Below are positions 1-9,794 of a stretch of 64,000 bases of DNA, piece after piece; positions within the stretch are counted from its first letter, which is position 1; every line of letters starts with the position of its first letter. This DNA is from Adiantum capillus-veneris (taxonomy: Eukaryota; Streptophyta; Polypodiopsida; Polypodiales; Pteridaceae). The stretch spans positions 51,325,253 to 51,389,252 of the forward strand of contig CM043959.1 of NCBI GenBank assembly GCA_014529385.2, given 5' to 3'. Under the pieces are notes generated by a model. It had not been told where the DNA came from. It did not search any database and saw only the letters and a list, made by a program, of their open reading frames with translations. Position numbers and translations under genes: made by a program.

Positions 1-173
1 CAACCTGCCTTGGCTAAGGATTAAGGTGTACTTTAAGCTTGACTAATTAATTGAAATTTACGATGATTTCCATAGCCATTTTCACATGTTGTTCCTATTC
101 TCTCTCACACCTCCCACAGCCAGATGCCCGACGCCTGTCAGGCTCACGTTTCGAACCCATATTCCCTGACATC

Positions 174-185
174 TTTTGTGAACCC
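174..185 (+). promoter_or_regulatory. Post-LTR leader motif TTTTGTGAACCC (PBS position)
   Basis: The motif lies 2 nt after the inferred LTR end (...CTGACA at 171). The same 12 bases occur on the minus strand at 48907-48918, just inside the F-element 5' LTR. The position is that of a primer-binding site, but it does not begin TGG as a site for an intact tRNA CCA end would. Its role is unproven. Confidence 0.45.
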
Positions 186-216
186 AATGTGAAACGAGGT
201 AGGATGGGAGGTAAAG

Positions 217-735
217 ATGGAGAATTTGGAGCAGGTGATGAAGTTGATTGAAGAACTAAGTGCAAATGGTTTTGACGATAAGTCAACAGTTGCACATTTT
301 TCAAAGATGTTTCAATTGGTTCAAGGATCTTTGCTTGAAATGGAGATCGTAAAGAAGAAAAATCAAATGGATGAAGCTTTAGATGCGGTATACGATGAGA
401 AGCGAGTATTTGATGGATATGATCTAGAAGGCTACATAGAGTGTTATGAGTCGGAAACAAAGTTAAGAAGGATACCAATAGAAATAATGATCAGATCCTT
501 TGAGGAGTTAGTGAGTTCAGATTTGAAGGAGCAGATTCAAGAGGTTACAAAAGCCTGCAATGACAACTGGGAATACTTCAAAGAAGCTATTGTACAAGTA
601 AGTTATGAGAATTATGCAAGCTATCAAGAACAAAGTCCAAGTCTACCAAACTACGCACATATTCGAGGGCAAGTACGATCAAAATTAGAAACCGTGATTG
701 ATGAGTGTACTGTACAAGATGCTATTTTCTTATAG
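217..735 (+). pseudogene. gag-like protein of element A
   Basis: An open frame of 172 codons, starting 32 nt after the leader motif. The protein is helical and charged. Its middle (about residues 70-125: FDGYDLEGYIECYE followed by a helix containing LKEQIQEVTK) aligns in style and order with the gag-like frame of element F at 48314-48787 (FKGEDVTKYLFGY, then VLEIREHVRRI). The pattern is that of a retrotransposon gag capsid domain. No zinc knuckle is visible and the frame closes at 735. The ATG at 217 is the first good start after the leader. Function is inferred from position and similarity to F only. Confidence 0.55.
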
Positions 736-1569
736 GCTAATGATTAAGATATAGTTAAAGATGGTTATGAAAAGCTAGGTTTAGCAGATGCCTTACATGA
801 AGTACAAGTCTTTGAGGGTGAGGCTCTACAGCCTCAAGATACACAGGGTGAATTTTGCAAAGAACATATACATGCAGTAGAGGAGAAAAAGAGATTAGGG
901 AATCAAAACAATGAAGTGGCTAAAGCTTAAGAAGAAATTGTGTAGGTGAATGAGTACATCCATATTCAAGTAGACATACAGGAAGATTCGATTACAACTG
1001 ATACTTTTGCTACTGACTCAAAATGCTAATTTTTCTAGTACAGATTCTACCATAGAGTTGATTGATGATACTGGTACATATTCTACAATAGAGTTGATTG
1101 ATGATACAGATGTTATAGGTCAAAGCAAGGCTGAAATTGAGAGCAGCAGGACCATGGATTTGGGTATATTAGATTTTGAGGACTTGGTTAAGCAAGAGTA
1201 TGTGTTTGAAGATCTGCAAAATGTTGATTCAGAGGGGGTGCAGACTCGTTCATTAACGAGTTGTTGTGACGCACAGCTACCAAAGTGGAAAATTGGTCTT
1301 GAATGTGATGATGATTCAGAGGGGGTGTAGACTCCTTCTTTGACAAGTTTCTATGACCCAAAGCTACTGATGTGGCAAACTGATCTTGAATTTGCCGATG
1401 ATTTAGAAGGGGAGCAAACTTCTTCTTTATCAAGAATTTGTGACACAAGGCTCACACTATGGCAAAATGATCATGAACTTGATGATGCTAATTCAGAGGA
1501 ACGCGTGCACCTTGTAAATATTCATGCTTGCATACCGACAGTTGAGCATGCGTACATGCCTACATAGGG
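736..1569 (+). pseudogene. Acidic repeat-bearing coding remnant of element A
   Basis: The main readable frame is 1007-1567, with a TAG at 1328-1330. It encodes a very acidic protein (many D, E and S) containing three tandem 29-residue units, 1226-1312, 1313-1399 and about 1400-1488. Each unit opens with D-S/L-E-G and contains a Cys/Asp-x-(Q/K/R)-L...W-(K/Q) core. An earlier 36-bp duplication (12 residues, ATAGAGTTGATTGATGATAC at 1052 and 1088) precedes them. A comparably acidic protein with an internal repeat is present in element K at 49882-50334. No known domain is recognised. Confidence 0.5.
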
Positions 1570-1650
1570 TATCGAGGCATTGGATATGGTTCTTGGTGGA
1601 TTATTTTTTCTCTAGGATATGTAATTAATATTTCTAGAATGTGAATAATG

Positions 1651-1661
1651 CAAGTGGGAGG
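1651..1661 (+). promoter_or_regulatory. Polypurine tract of element A
   Basis: CAAGTGGGAGG lies immediately 5' of the LTR start TGTGGG. The same tract abuts the K LTR on the minus strand at 53716-53726. This is the expected plus-strand primer position. Confidence 0.6.
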
Positions 1662-2181
1662 TGTGGGAACCCTCATCCCGCCCGAGAAGTTTGGCACATG
1701 CGGTAACTGTTTAGTTCAAGTGCTTGATCTGCAGTGATGCGTGCACTGTCTTAGAAGTGGTCAAAAATGGAATGTGGGGATGTGGAAAAGTGATTTGGGT
1801 ATCAAGGATCAATTGTATAAAATTTGGTGAATTTTGGAGTCCGTTTGGGATTTTTCCGGTGAAAAATGCCCGTACGGGGTCAAAATTGGCCAAAACTGGG
1901 CCTAGAAAAGTAAAAAAATGGTCAAAAATGATGTGAAAATGGGGGAAATTGACACATCACTCACGGTTCCATGAGTGTTGAGACTGAGGGAAGACTTTGG
2001 AAGTACAATATCAGCACTTTCACCCCTCTGTGTGTGGGAGGAAGCAGGGTTCCTACAGGTGGTCTAGTGCAGCCCCGTCACGTTTGCGTCCTGTTTTTGA
2101 CTGTGTGAAGGAGTGAATGAGAGCTTTCTCTCTTCGATTTTTCACTTGGGAGATTCTATGGAATATTTGAGGTTTCCATAG

Positions 2182-2222
<41 letters not shown>

Positions 2223-2625
2223 CGAGGAATTGACTGAAGAAGGTGCGGCTTTCTGCAAGACTATGTGACCCTGTATCGGTCGGTGCCATTAGGGTTGGTG
2301 CTACTACAAAGATTCCAACAGAGTGCAGTGTAGTGAAGGCTTTGCAATGGTTTGAGAGAGGCCTTTTGTGGCTAGAATTTTTGAGTTTTTGATGGTTTTT
2401 CTTGTATATTTTGGTCACCATCAAGTGTGATTTCAAGTGTTGATCAACTCGACTCACCTTGTAGTGTCTGCGGGCAAGCAAGGGCTTGTAGGTCGAGGTG
2501 TTGGCTAGTATTTTTATTGATCTCTTGAGTGGTGGTGTGTGTGGCATGGAATGTAAGTAAATTCATTGTGTGGTGTTGAGTTGTCTTGGTGTGTGAGTGT
2601 GTGCAGGGCGTCTTTTGCTCCATCA
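1662..2625 (+). repeat. 3' LTR of element A (K-type, 964 bp)
   Basis: It starts TGTGGG and ends CATCA. It matches the minus-strand LTR at 52750-53715 along its whole length, including the start (CGAGAAGTTTGGCACATGCGG region) and end (TCTTTTGCTCC). It contains a (TG)16-(CG)n microsatellite at 2183-2224 that the K copy lacks. Flanking bases 2626-2630 are ATGTT; no matching target duplication can be read because the left end is not a K-type LTR. Confidence 0.8.
2183..2224. repeat. (TG)n(CG)n microsatellite
   Basis: About 16 TG units run directly into CG units inside the element A LTR. The alternating purine-pyrimidine tract is the type of sequence that favours Z-DNA. Confidence 0.95.
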
Positions 2626-2630
2626 ATGTT

Positions 2631-3024
2631 CTACTCCAACGTTCAGGACGGAATTGATTGTATCAAAGAAATGAGTGCACTTAGATTAAAAGAAGGTTCT
2701 TTTGTGAATGAATTTGTATAGTGAATGGCAAAAGAGCAAACTGCATGGAAGTGGTGGATGATCAATGGTGTAGAGCACTACTCAACCTTACGTCCCCTTG
2801 CAATGAAAGTGCTGGCACAATGTGCAACAAACTCAAGTTCAGAGAGGAAATGGAGTATTTACAAGTATATTCATAGCTCTATTTGCAACAAACTATTAGC
2901 AGACAGAGTGGAAACATTAGTGTATATGTTTTGGAACAAAAAGATATTGCATCACATTGAAAGTGATGGCTATGAGGAGGGAATGCCAACCTGGTTGTAT
3001 GATTGTCAAAACGATGACAAATAA
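2631..3024 (+). pseudogene. hAT-family transposase C-terminal fragment
   Basis: Codons at about 2652-2720 and then 2725-3024 encode the C-terminal dimerisation region typical of hAT transposases. The order is a KEQTAWKWW tryptophan pair, PLAMKVLAQC, SSSERKWS, and an IHSSICNKLLADRVE(T)LVY helix. In the family this domain mediates transposase dimerisation and is the most conserved part. The catalytic N-terminal parts are absent and a stop (TAG TGA) separates the two readable pieces. No terminal inverted repeats or 8-bp target duplication are seen, so this is a dead fragment truncated by the element A LTR at 2625. Confidence 0.75.
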
Positions 3025-3538
3025 GATTTCAATGTCAGTGTATCTCAATGCACTATAGATGAAATAGAAGAGAATCTAATAATATATGTGGAAGTTGAAT
3101 TACAAGGAGACCCACAACATTCAGACTTAGAACCAAATAACAACTTCACATATTCAATATAGCTTGAGGGTAGAATGAAGATTGTGTCAAAAACCATTAT
3201 GAAAGAGGTTGTATTCAATGTGTTTTGATCATATACAATGCTTCATAGTAGTGACTACACATAATTTGTCAATCTCAATTGTTATGCTCAGAACTTGCAT
3301 TTTGGTCACCAAACAGATTTCTAATTTTGTTAGGGGTATCTTGGTGGGCTTGCTTAAATTTATACTCATTTTCCATTCCAAATATATAATATATTCTTTG
3401 TGGAATATCTTGTGAAAAGATTGCACATCAGCTACTATTTTACAGTAGACAAATTAGACAGGCGAAACGATAATAATGACCACATGTCAATGTATAATAT
3501 CCACTCCAACCATCAAAATTCTTGTAGCAAACTGGACA
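3025..3538. other. AT-rich stretch, nothing recognised
   Basis: Only short, unsupported frames. It may be the 3' part of the hAT element, but no inverted terminal repeat was found. Confidence 0.4.
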
Positions 3539-4287
3539 TTAGGAAGATGAAGATGCATCTGATTGTGATGTGGGAACCAACTCTGGATGTAGGACGAGGT
3601 GACTAATGTGTGTCCCTTGTACAAGGGAGGATTCACTCACTGTTTCAGATTCTAAACATCTTGTCTTAGGTGATGAATACTTTTCTCCATCCGAACCTAT
3701 GATGCATGGTTGAGGTGTCTGGGTGGCTATAGAAAGCAATGTTATTTTTGTAATTTTATTTGCCAGTTGTGTAATGCAAATATCTTTCTCCTTTTTCAAT
3801 TGTAGGCTGGTGCCTTCAACTATCAATGCCAGCTCATCTCGGGCAAAAGTAACACAACTCTCCATGATATCATGGGTGGCAATAGTTGTCTCCTCCACAA
3901 AAAGTAGATTGGTCGCAGATGCACACAATATAACGCACAATCTCCATTGTGCAGTGGATGGCCATAAAATTCCAAGTAGAGCCTCTCAGCGTTTTCTTTG
4001 ATTGCTTTGTGGAGGCACTTTGATACCTTCCAGTGTCCTTTCTTTATCTTCGCGTCCTCACATGGACATATTGCTTTAATCATATCCTTGGTCACTTCTT
4101 TAATGTTATCTTTCAAGTACATGTGGTTTGGATTTGCCCACTTTGACAGTCGTCGAGTAGTGTCCATCGCTTGCTGTGCCGGCATACCCTGTGCTAGAGA
4201 TTTCATGCGTTGAAATGCATTAATAGCTTCTTGTTGTTGATCATCAGGCACTAATTGTGTACCACAAACTTGTACTTCATCAGCCAT
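3539..4287 (-). pseudogene. Unrecognised broken coding segment
   Basis: Two minus-strand frames (4287-3823 and 3940-3539) read as one helical, Lys/Glu-rich protein joined by a frameshift near 3930. The first starts MADEVQVCGTQLVPDD and contains a Cys/Lys-rich stretch (AICPCEDAKIKKGHW). The second ends in a Ser-rich tail. The protein resembles transposon-encoded proteins in composition, but no family is recognised. A link to the adjacent hAT fragment is possible but untested; it lies on the opposite strand. Confidence 0.35.
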
Positions 4288-5581
4288 TTTATCTTAGAGC
4301 TGCAATGGAATAATAGATAAATATTCAATATCATTGGCAAAATATATATTCTCATGATTCAACAGTCTCATAGATACACAAAGACATCAGTCTCGTCCAC
4401 TACATAACACGTTGTAGGCCCCTTAAATCAAATCACAGTTGATGCAAAAAATAAAATCATAATTGACGGTGGAGAGGGGAATAGGGAACACACCCAACCC
4501 ACAAAATGTTTGCCTCTCTATAGACGAGGGATTCCACAACACCCTAACCTCTGAAATAACACCTTCAAATTTGCTAATTTGCACTAACAAATCCACCTTA
4601 GCACATATAACAACTATCCCGTACCTTGCAAAAACACCTTTCAGCACAAATGCACCCACACTGCTTGACTCACCCTTTCTGACTCAGAAAACACCCCGAT
4701 TCTACCCTCTTGGTAACACTCTTCAAGCTACAGGCATACCCTCTCTAAGCACTGGCAAATACACAAAGAGAGAGGGGGATGGGAAGAAGCGACAGGAGAA
4801 ATAGGGGAAAATGTTTAGTAGCATTGCATAAGGAGATAGTACATTCCAGTATGCAGATTCAATGGCAACATTACAATACACATGCTTGCAAACCTCCAAT
4901 AACTCTCTGGAAAAAAAGCCCTCAAAAAATCACTTCTATGTCCTTTTATAAGGCTTGGCTAAGGTTAAAAAAGAAAAACAAGGAGCTATCAAGCTCATAC
5001 AATCAACTGAAGCTTTTTTTAGAATTTTTTTTGCATTGCCACCACTTGGCATAGTCTATTTAGGCAACCTTTGCATGGCACCTCTCTTGGCTCTTTGTCC
5101 GCTCAATTTGCCCAACCTTGCACTTGCACTTTTGGTACTTTGGACTGGACCTCTCGAATTGGTTCTCTATCTCTCTCTCTTCCCTTGCTAGACATTTGTG
5201 GCGGGCTAAGCCCCTTGTATTGACCCTTGAAGCCGTCTATCCCTCTTGCTGTCCACTGGCGGGACCCATCCCCATGAGAGGAATAGCGACATCGCTATTG
5301 GGGGGGCACCTTGCCCTAAAAAAAAACTGGCCCCTTAGAGGGGCGCGTGTGAATCTAGCCCTAAGTGGGTGCTACCTGCCATGTCATCATACAACCACCA
5401 CCAGCTGGGCCACGCCAACGTGCCCCAGCAACGCAGGACTCCCCAGCGGCACTGTCGTCACCTCCATGAGCCAAAACCGGCGCTAGTCGCCGCCTGCACA
5501 ACACCACTCGGCACACACCATTGCCAAGGAGCTCACGCTCGCCTCACAGGCCTCAAATGGGCGCCCTCATCTAGGTTAAGG
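4288..5581. other. Non-coding region left of element H, partly GC-rich
   Basis: No frame has convincing coding character. 5180-5580 is clearly more GC-rich than the surroundings and contains an 8-bp-arm inverted repeat, AATAGCGA-ca-TCGCTATT, at 5282-5299. This occupies the place where the rest of the H 3' LTR would be expected, but it does not match the 5' LTR copy. It may be an unrelated insertion or a diverged R-U5. Confidence 0.45.
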
Positions 5582-5812
5582 ACCTTATATACTAAGGCTA
5601 CCTTAGGTTTAACCAAAAATGGGGTTGAAAGGGTCAAATGGCTTTGTATTTACAATCTGGAAGTGCCATTGCACTCCGGATTCTGAAACTAGAATAACTA
5701 CTCATTACAAATGACATTTATAGCCATAATCCGCAGCATTTCATAACTCGCAAAAGATATGACTTTGGTACGAAACTTGAGTTATGTTGTGTTGTTGACC
5801 CAGCGGTCAACA
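5582..5812 (-). repeat. 3' LTR edge (U3) of element H
   Basis: 231 bp aligned without gaps to 19698-19928, with four differences that I count. It begins (minus strand) TGTTGACC and includes a TATATAAG TATA-like box close to where the similarity stops. Left of 5582 the match to the 5' LTR ends abruptly. Confidence 0.8.
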
Positions 5813-5824
5813 TTCCCCCCTTCC
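5813..5824 (-). promoter_or_regulatory. Polypurine tract of element H
   Basis: The minus strand reads GGAAGGGGGGAA directly before the LTR start TGTTGACC. This is the classic plus-strand primer arrangement. The same 12-mer recurs at 7635-7646. Confidence 0.75.
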
Positions 5825-5825
5825 G

Positions 5826-6300
5826 CGTTCATGTCGTCCCCGACATGATCTGATTGTCGATGGCGATGTGGTCTTTGCTGACGTTTTGTTGTTGGAAAGA
5901 AAGTATAGACTATAGCCTTTGCAGTAGCTTTTCTTGTTCGTCCAATTCGATGTACATAGTCTTCACATGATTTAGGAAAATCATAATTGATGACGAATTT
6001 TATGTCTTTCACATCCACGCTCCGAGCTGCAGCATCTGTTTCTGTCATTATAGGTCTACTGCCATATCTAAATTAAAAAAGAATCCAATGTCATTTAACT
6101 TGACTCTTATCATCATGGATAGAGAAAGCTCCATCCATCATTTGCTCTAGTAAATCTGTCAATTCGGAGTATTTGTGATTCTCAGAAACAACTTCTACAA
6201 TCTGTAGAATTGAGTGATTGGCTTTCTGATCTTGTGAGCCAATGACAAATTTGTAAGGATTTTGTCTTGTGATTACTCTTATGTCTACTCTTTGTCATTG
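5826..6300 (-). pseudogene. Captured DBP2-like DEAD-box RNA helicase fragment
   Basis: Reading the minus strand from about 6300, the translation runs through VEVVSENHKYSEL, an MMDG segment, DDKSQ, then [38 protein letters not shown] and YTFF. This is the C-terminal helicase lobe (motifs V and VI) of the plant DBP2/RH20-type family. Relative to that family the stretch between MDG and the S-I-H-x-DKSQ block is missing, there are two stops, and the Gly of the GRTGR motif is changed (GRTRK). The piece ends just before the H polypurine tract. It is host sequence carried by the element or trapped next to its LTR, and is not functional. Confidence 0.75.
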
Positions 6301-6314
6301 AGGACTTCTTGGTT

Positions 6315-6353
6315 CTTGAGTTATGTTGTGTTGTTGACCCAGCGGTCAACATT
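6315..6353 (-). repeat. Second copy of the H LTR edge (39 bp)
   Basis: Identical over 39 bp to 5776-5814, i.e. the LTR terminus plus two flanking bases. With that copy it flanks the helicase fragment as a direct repeat. Confidence 0.85.
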
Positions 6354-7907
6354 TTGCTGTTGTTTTGGCTTCATCTGTTGCACTGCTTGTAACTTTGTCG
6401 AACCACAACAAGAACTATGATCCATTAGAGTGGAGATCTATCATCGTAACCATTTATCTTTTGAGATCCTCTGATTACTTTTATGTATGGTCTTCTTCAT
6501 TGGGGACTTCTTTGTTCCTGTGCAATCATGTTGTTAGTGTTGTCTGCAACTTTGTCATTGTAGGCCATTCTTCGACTCTCCATTGAGGAGAAGTATGCTA
6601 TGATCTGAAATTGGTGCTAAAACCTGGATGACCAAAGGGAAAAAACCCGGTGGGAAAAAAAAATTCCTTTGGTAAACGCTCTTCTTGGAGTTGAACAGTT
6701 GAACGTGAAGTACATGTTCATGAAAGGTGAGTGCTTGGGTGAAACACGGAAAGAGTGCCTGATGCAAGTGCCAATTATGGGACACTCTATATGCATATGA
6801 GAAATTTTTCAACAAAAGCATGCAATGTGAAAGAAGGAGATGATGGGTGTTTCGAGGAATAACTGTAGCACATGTGACATCAAAAGATGTCTCAATAGCT
6901 TCCACCTTTCCAAGAAGGGTTTTCGATGTAGAAGTTTCTCCACTCGTATCTCACTGTGCTCAGTACGTGAGTGTCTTTTGGACCTTCTCCTTCACTTCAC
7001 CAGACTTAAGTACTTAGAATTTGACTCTTTTGCTCACCTATACCAGCATGAGCGACACAACGTAAATATGCTCAACTCTTCCAGCTTGAGCAGTACCTAG
7101 AATAGCTAAGACGCTTAGAATACAGAGAATATTACTTGAAGCTTTGGGACTAACACCTCACTCATTTTGTGGTTTAGCTACTCGACTCTGACTTGTATGA
7201 CTTGTCGACTGCATGTTGACACTGCTTTGTGACAAGTTCTTCGGCTGTTGTAGTGGCTGCTGAGACATACTTCTTAAAGTTTCATCATTTTCTTGTACCT
7301 TCTTCTCTTTGTAGTGCTCAGGCCTCTCGTCAGTCTTTTCTTCATGTGGATTATGGATTTTTTATTTTTTTCTTAATAATAAACAAAGAAAATCTTAAAA
7401 CAACTCAACAAAAGAAAAATCATTCAAATAGAAATCTAAATGCTATGTACACTATACACATGTCCCGAGGGGCTCATATATGGATTTTGTCCCCATACTC
7501 CTCTGTAACACTACTATGAGGGCATATACTCTAAACTTCGTCAAAAAATTATCACAATAAAACGCAAAAATTCAATGCATCTCACAAAACATTGCCTTCT
7601 AATAGTCATAATGTTAGGTCCGCATTCAGAATGCTTCCCCCCTTCCTATTTGGAGTCATCCTTTACGACAGGGTATCGCAAAGGGTATGTGTTGTGCTTG
7701 GGCAATTAAAAGTTGTGCCTATGCAGGCCTTGTAATGTAGCCCTATTATGCATACATAGTCAATGCATGGAAAAGATTTATGCTGTGCAAGATGTGGGTA
7801 TAAGCAATTTGCTTATTGGCATTTGTTGGCGAGGCTTCCTATTCTAAGCAATGTAATGGTCTTTGAAGCTCCTTTATCGTTGCTTGATTGAAGCGACTTG
7901 CTCTCTT
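6354..7907. other. 3' non-coding region of element H
   Basis: No credible coding frame. It contains a purine-rich run near 6630-6665 and a second copy (7635-7646) of the polypurine-tract 12-mer. Part of 6500-6545 looks like a diverged copy of 6285-6330 (both include ATTG-GGACTTCTT). Confidence 0.5.
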
Positions 7908-9794
7908 CTAACTGTACTGTAATTGTAGGAAGAATTTTAAGAATTCAAGCGGCGATGCACTGACAGCAGTTTTGTTGTTCTTCTTTGGGACCCATTTCTT
8001 TGCGATTATTGGTTGTTTTGTTGCTGGCTCTCGTTTGGGAACCCATACTTGCCCGTGCTTTGTTTGTGTTTGAAGAGACTTCTTTCGGATCCACCTTTTT
8101 GTTGTGTGAGTCGACAGTGGTGTTTTCTTCAGCCCTTGTACGCTTGGTTGGGGACCAGATTTAGGCTTTGAACGTTGATATTGTGGTTGTTTTGGAATCC
8201 AAATGAATTCCTGACTTTTTTGTGCTTGAATCAACTTCTTTGGAGCCCAAACCTGAGTTGTGAAAGCTTGCGACTTTGTGATATTCTTACCCGTTCGTGC
8301 ACACTTTCCTTGTTTTTGTTTTGGTGTTGGATCTTGTGATTTGTCATTAGAGATCTTTGTCTTCTTGATCCATATATGTTTTTGGCCGATCTGGCATTTT
8401 GGTATCCGGATTTGTCGAGCTTTTTGGCTTTGACTTGTTGTCCTGTTCTTTTGACCTGTCATGGTTGTTGCTGAAGGGGTTGGTGATAGTGATGGCCTGA
8501 GTTGATGATAAGGGATGTCGTAAGATTCATCACTATCGCTACTATCCTCAACAAGGTTGACTTCTTGTACTTTTCCTTGATTTTTTGGCTCGTAGTGGAA
8601 AGTTACTGTCTGTTTGCTCGTGGGTGGTAGTTTCTTGGAGGAGTTTTCTAGCCCATTGATTAGAGCATTGTTAGCTCGTTGCTCTGGTCGTATTCCTCCT
8701 AGCTGAGTCTTTGCCTCCTTATTAGGAGCCATGTATGAGGATGCTTGTGGTGGCTGTGTCTTCACCAAGGACTTCGGAATCCACTTTTGATGCACTTTAT
8801 TCGTGTAGCGATGACATTGATTCCCGGGTCGTTGATCTTCTTGACGCTCGAAGTGTTCTACAGAGTCATAGAACTCGTCGTCTTCTTCATCTTTTGATTC
8901 TCCACATTTCTTTGTTTGCTCCTTATTTCGAGAGCTTGTTGATGTCTGGTTCTCTTCGTTTTCCTGGATTACACTCACTGCAAAATAAGGAACGACATCA
9001 TAGCCATTTTCATCACTAAACTTTGTTGTGGGAGCATCCTCCACGGCGCACACGTCCAGAGTAGCCAAAATGTGTTCCCATCCAAAAGGCTCTAACTCTT
9101 CTTCAGGAAATGGTTCTGGGATATAGTCCTTATCCTCTATAGCCTGCTCTAGGATACATTCCTCACGTTTCAATCTACCACATTGTGAAGCTCCACACAT
9201 CCACAGTTCTTTAGGCTTACCTAACCAAGCTGGAAGTTCTGATCCTGCTACTGTGGCGGAATCAAACTCCTCAACCGGTGTTCTCGTCACATCCCTATAG
9301 CTATGGTCCCTCAAGTTTATCTTTGTTATGGTTTCCATATGTCTCGGGTATATATGGTCATAACCCCAATCTTGGACCATTTTCAATTGTCGCATGAATG
9401 GTCTTCCCAGAATGATGTCATAGTTGTTCTTCTTGCCAAAGTCAACAACAGCAAAAGTGTGTTCATATTCAATGCCACAAGAAGTAACAAGTACTTTTTC
9501 TAGCAGTCCTATGGGCTTTTCCTTGTGTGCGTCTGCAAGTTGCAGGGTCATTCGTGTGGATATCAAGGCAGGTTTTCCCCATTTTTTCCAAACCTCTGTG
9601 GTTGCAATGGCCACACCAGCTCCACTGCCAAGGATTGCCATGGTTTTTACACCATTGAATTCCATAGGAAGGGTGGTGTTTCCATCTTCTCCCTCGTAAT
9701 ACTCGCCTACCTTGTTTAATGGTACCATTTCAAGCTCTTTGATGCTTTCCTCGATTTGAGTCATTGGGGTTTTACACCAAATTTCTCTAGACAT
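7908..9794 (-). CDS. Retropepsin-like protease domain with W-x-P-K repeat basic tail (element H)
   Basis: 628 codons, overlapping the upstream frame by 34 nt (9761-9794). Residues about 35-140 form a gypsy-type aspartic protease domain: PMEFNGVKTMAILGSGAGV, then LQLADAHKEKPIGLLEKV, then YDIILGRPFMRQLKMVQDWG. The catalytic D-(S/T)-G is read as G-S-G, so the protease is probably dead. Residues about 200-330 are acidic. The remaining half is basic and unstructured, with at least seven W-x-(P/K/R)-K motifs (QKWIPKS, HIWIKKT, QVWAPKK, FIWIPKQ, KRWIRKK, QVWVPKR, KKWVPKK). No RT follows. In the family the protease matures Gag. The tail is unusual and could bind nucleic acid; that is inference. Confidence 0.8.
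   Translation of the reverse strand: MSREIWCKTPMTQIEESIKELEMVPLNKVGEYYEGEDGNTTLPMEFNGVKTMAILGSGAGVAIATTEVWKKWGKPALISTRMTLQLADAHKEKPIGLLEKVLVTSCGIEYEHTFAVVDFGKKNNYDIILGRPFMRQLKMVQDWGYDHIYPRHMETITKINLRDHSYRDVTRTPVEEFDSATVAGSELPAWLGKPKELWMCGASQCGRLKREECILEQAIEDKDYIPEPFPEEELEPFGWEHILATLDVCAVEDAPTTKFSDENGYDVVPYFAVSVIQENEENQTSTSSRNKEQTKKCGESKDEEDDEFYDSVEHFERQEDQRPGNQCHRYTNKVHQKWIPKSLVKTQPPQASSYMAPNKEAKTQLGGIRPEQRANNALINGLENSSKKLPPTSKQTVTFHYEPKNQGKVQEVNLVEDSSDSDESYDIPYHQLRPSLSPTPSATTMTGQKNRTTSQSQKARQIRIPKCQIGQKHIWIKKTKISNDKSQDPTPKQKQGKCARTGKNITKSQAFTTQVWAPKKLIQAQKSQEFIWIPKQPQYQRSKPKSGPQPSVQGLKKTPLSTHTTKRWIRKKSLQTQTKHGQVWVPKREPATKQPIIAKKWVPKKNNKTAVSASPLEFLKFFLQLQYS

Larger units (their letters stand above)
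1..2625 (+). mobile_element. Element A: mosaic non-autonomous LTR retrotransposon (5' end at window edge)
   Basis: Sequence 1-171 resembles the 3' part of the F-family LTR (shared CAG-CAGA-GCCCGACGC stretch near 115-135). It is followed by the same leader motif, TTTTGTGAACCC, that follows the F LTR. A gag-like frame begins at 217. From about 1500 onward the sequence instead matches element K2, including the pre-LTR region and a 964-bp LTR at 1662-2625. No RT, RNase H or integrase motif lies between. It is therefore either a chimera of two families or an old nested pair. The 3' end is well supported; the 5' LTR identity is moderate. Confidence 0.65.

Noticed and set aside
4463-5686. Several overlapping plus-strand frames
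   Set aside because: Pro/Thr/Leu-biased translations with no domain; the area borders an LTR edge.
5782-6300. Functional DEAD-box helicase gene
   Set aside because: Only the C-terminal lobe, with an internal gap, stops and an altered motif VI.
9761-9794. Programmed -1 frameshift site in H
   Set aside because: Overlap and direction fit, but no canonical X-XXY-YYZ heptamer in the gag frame; kept only as a possibility.
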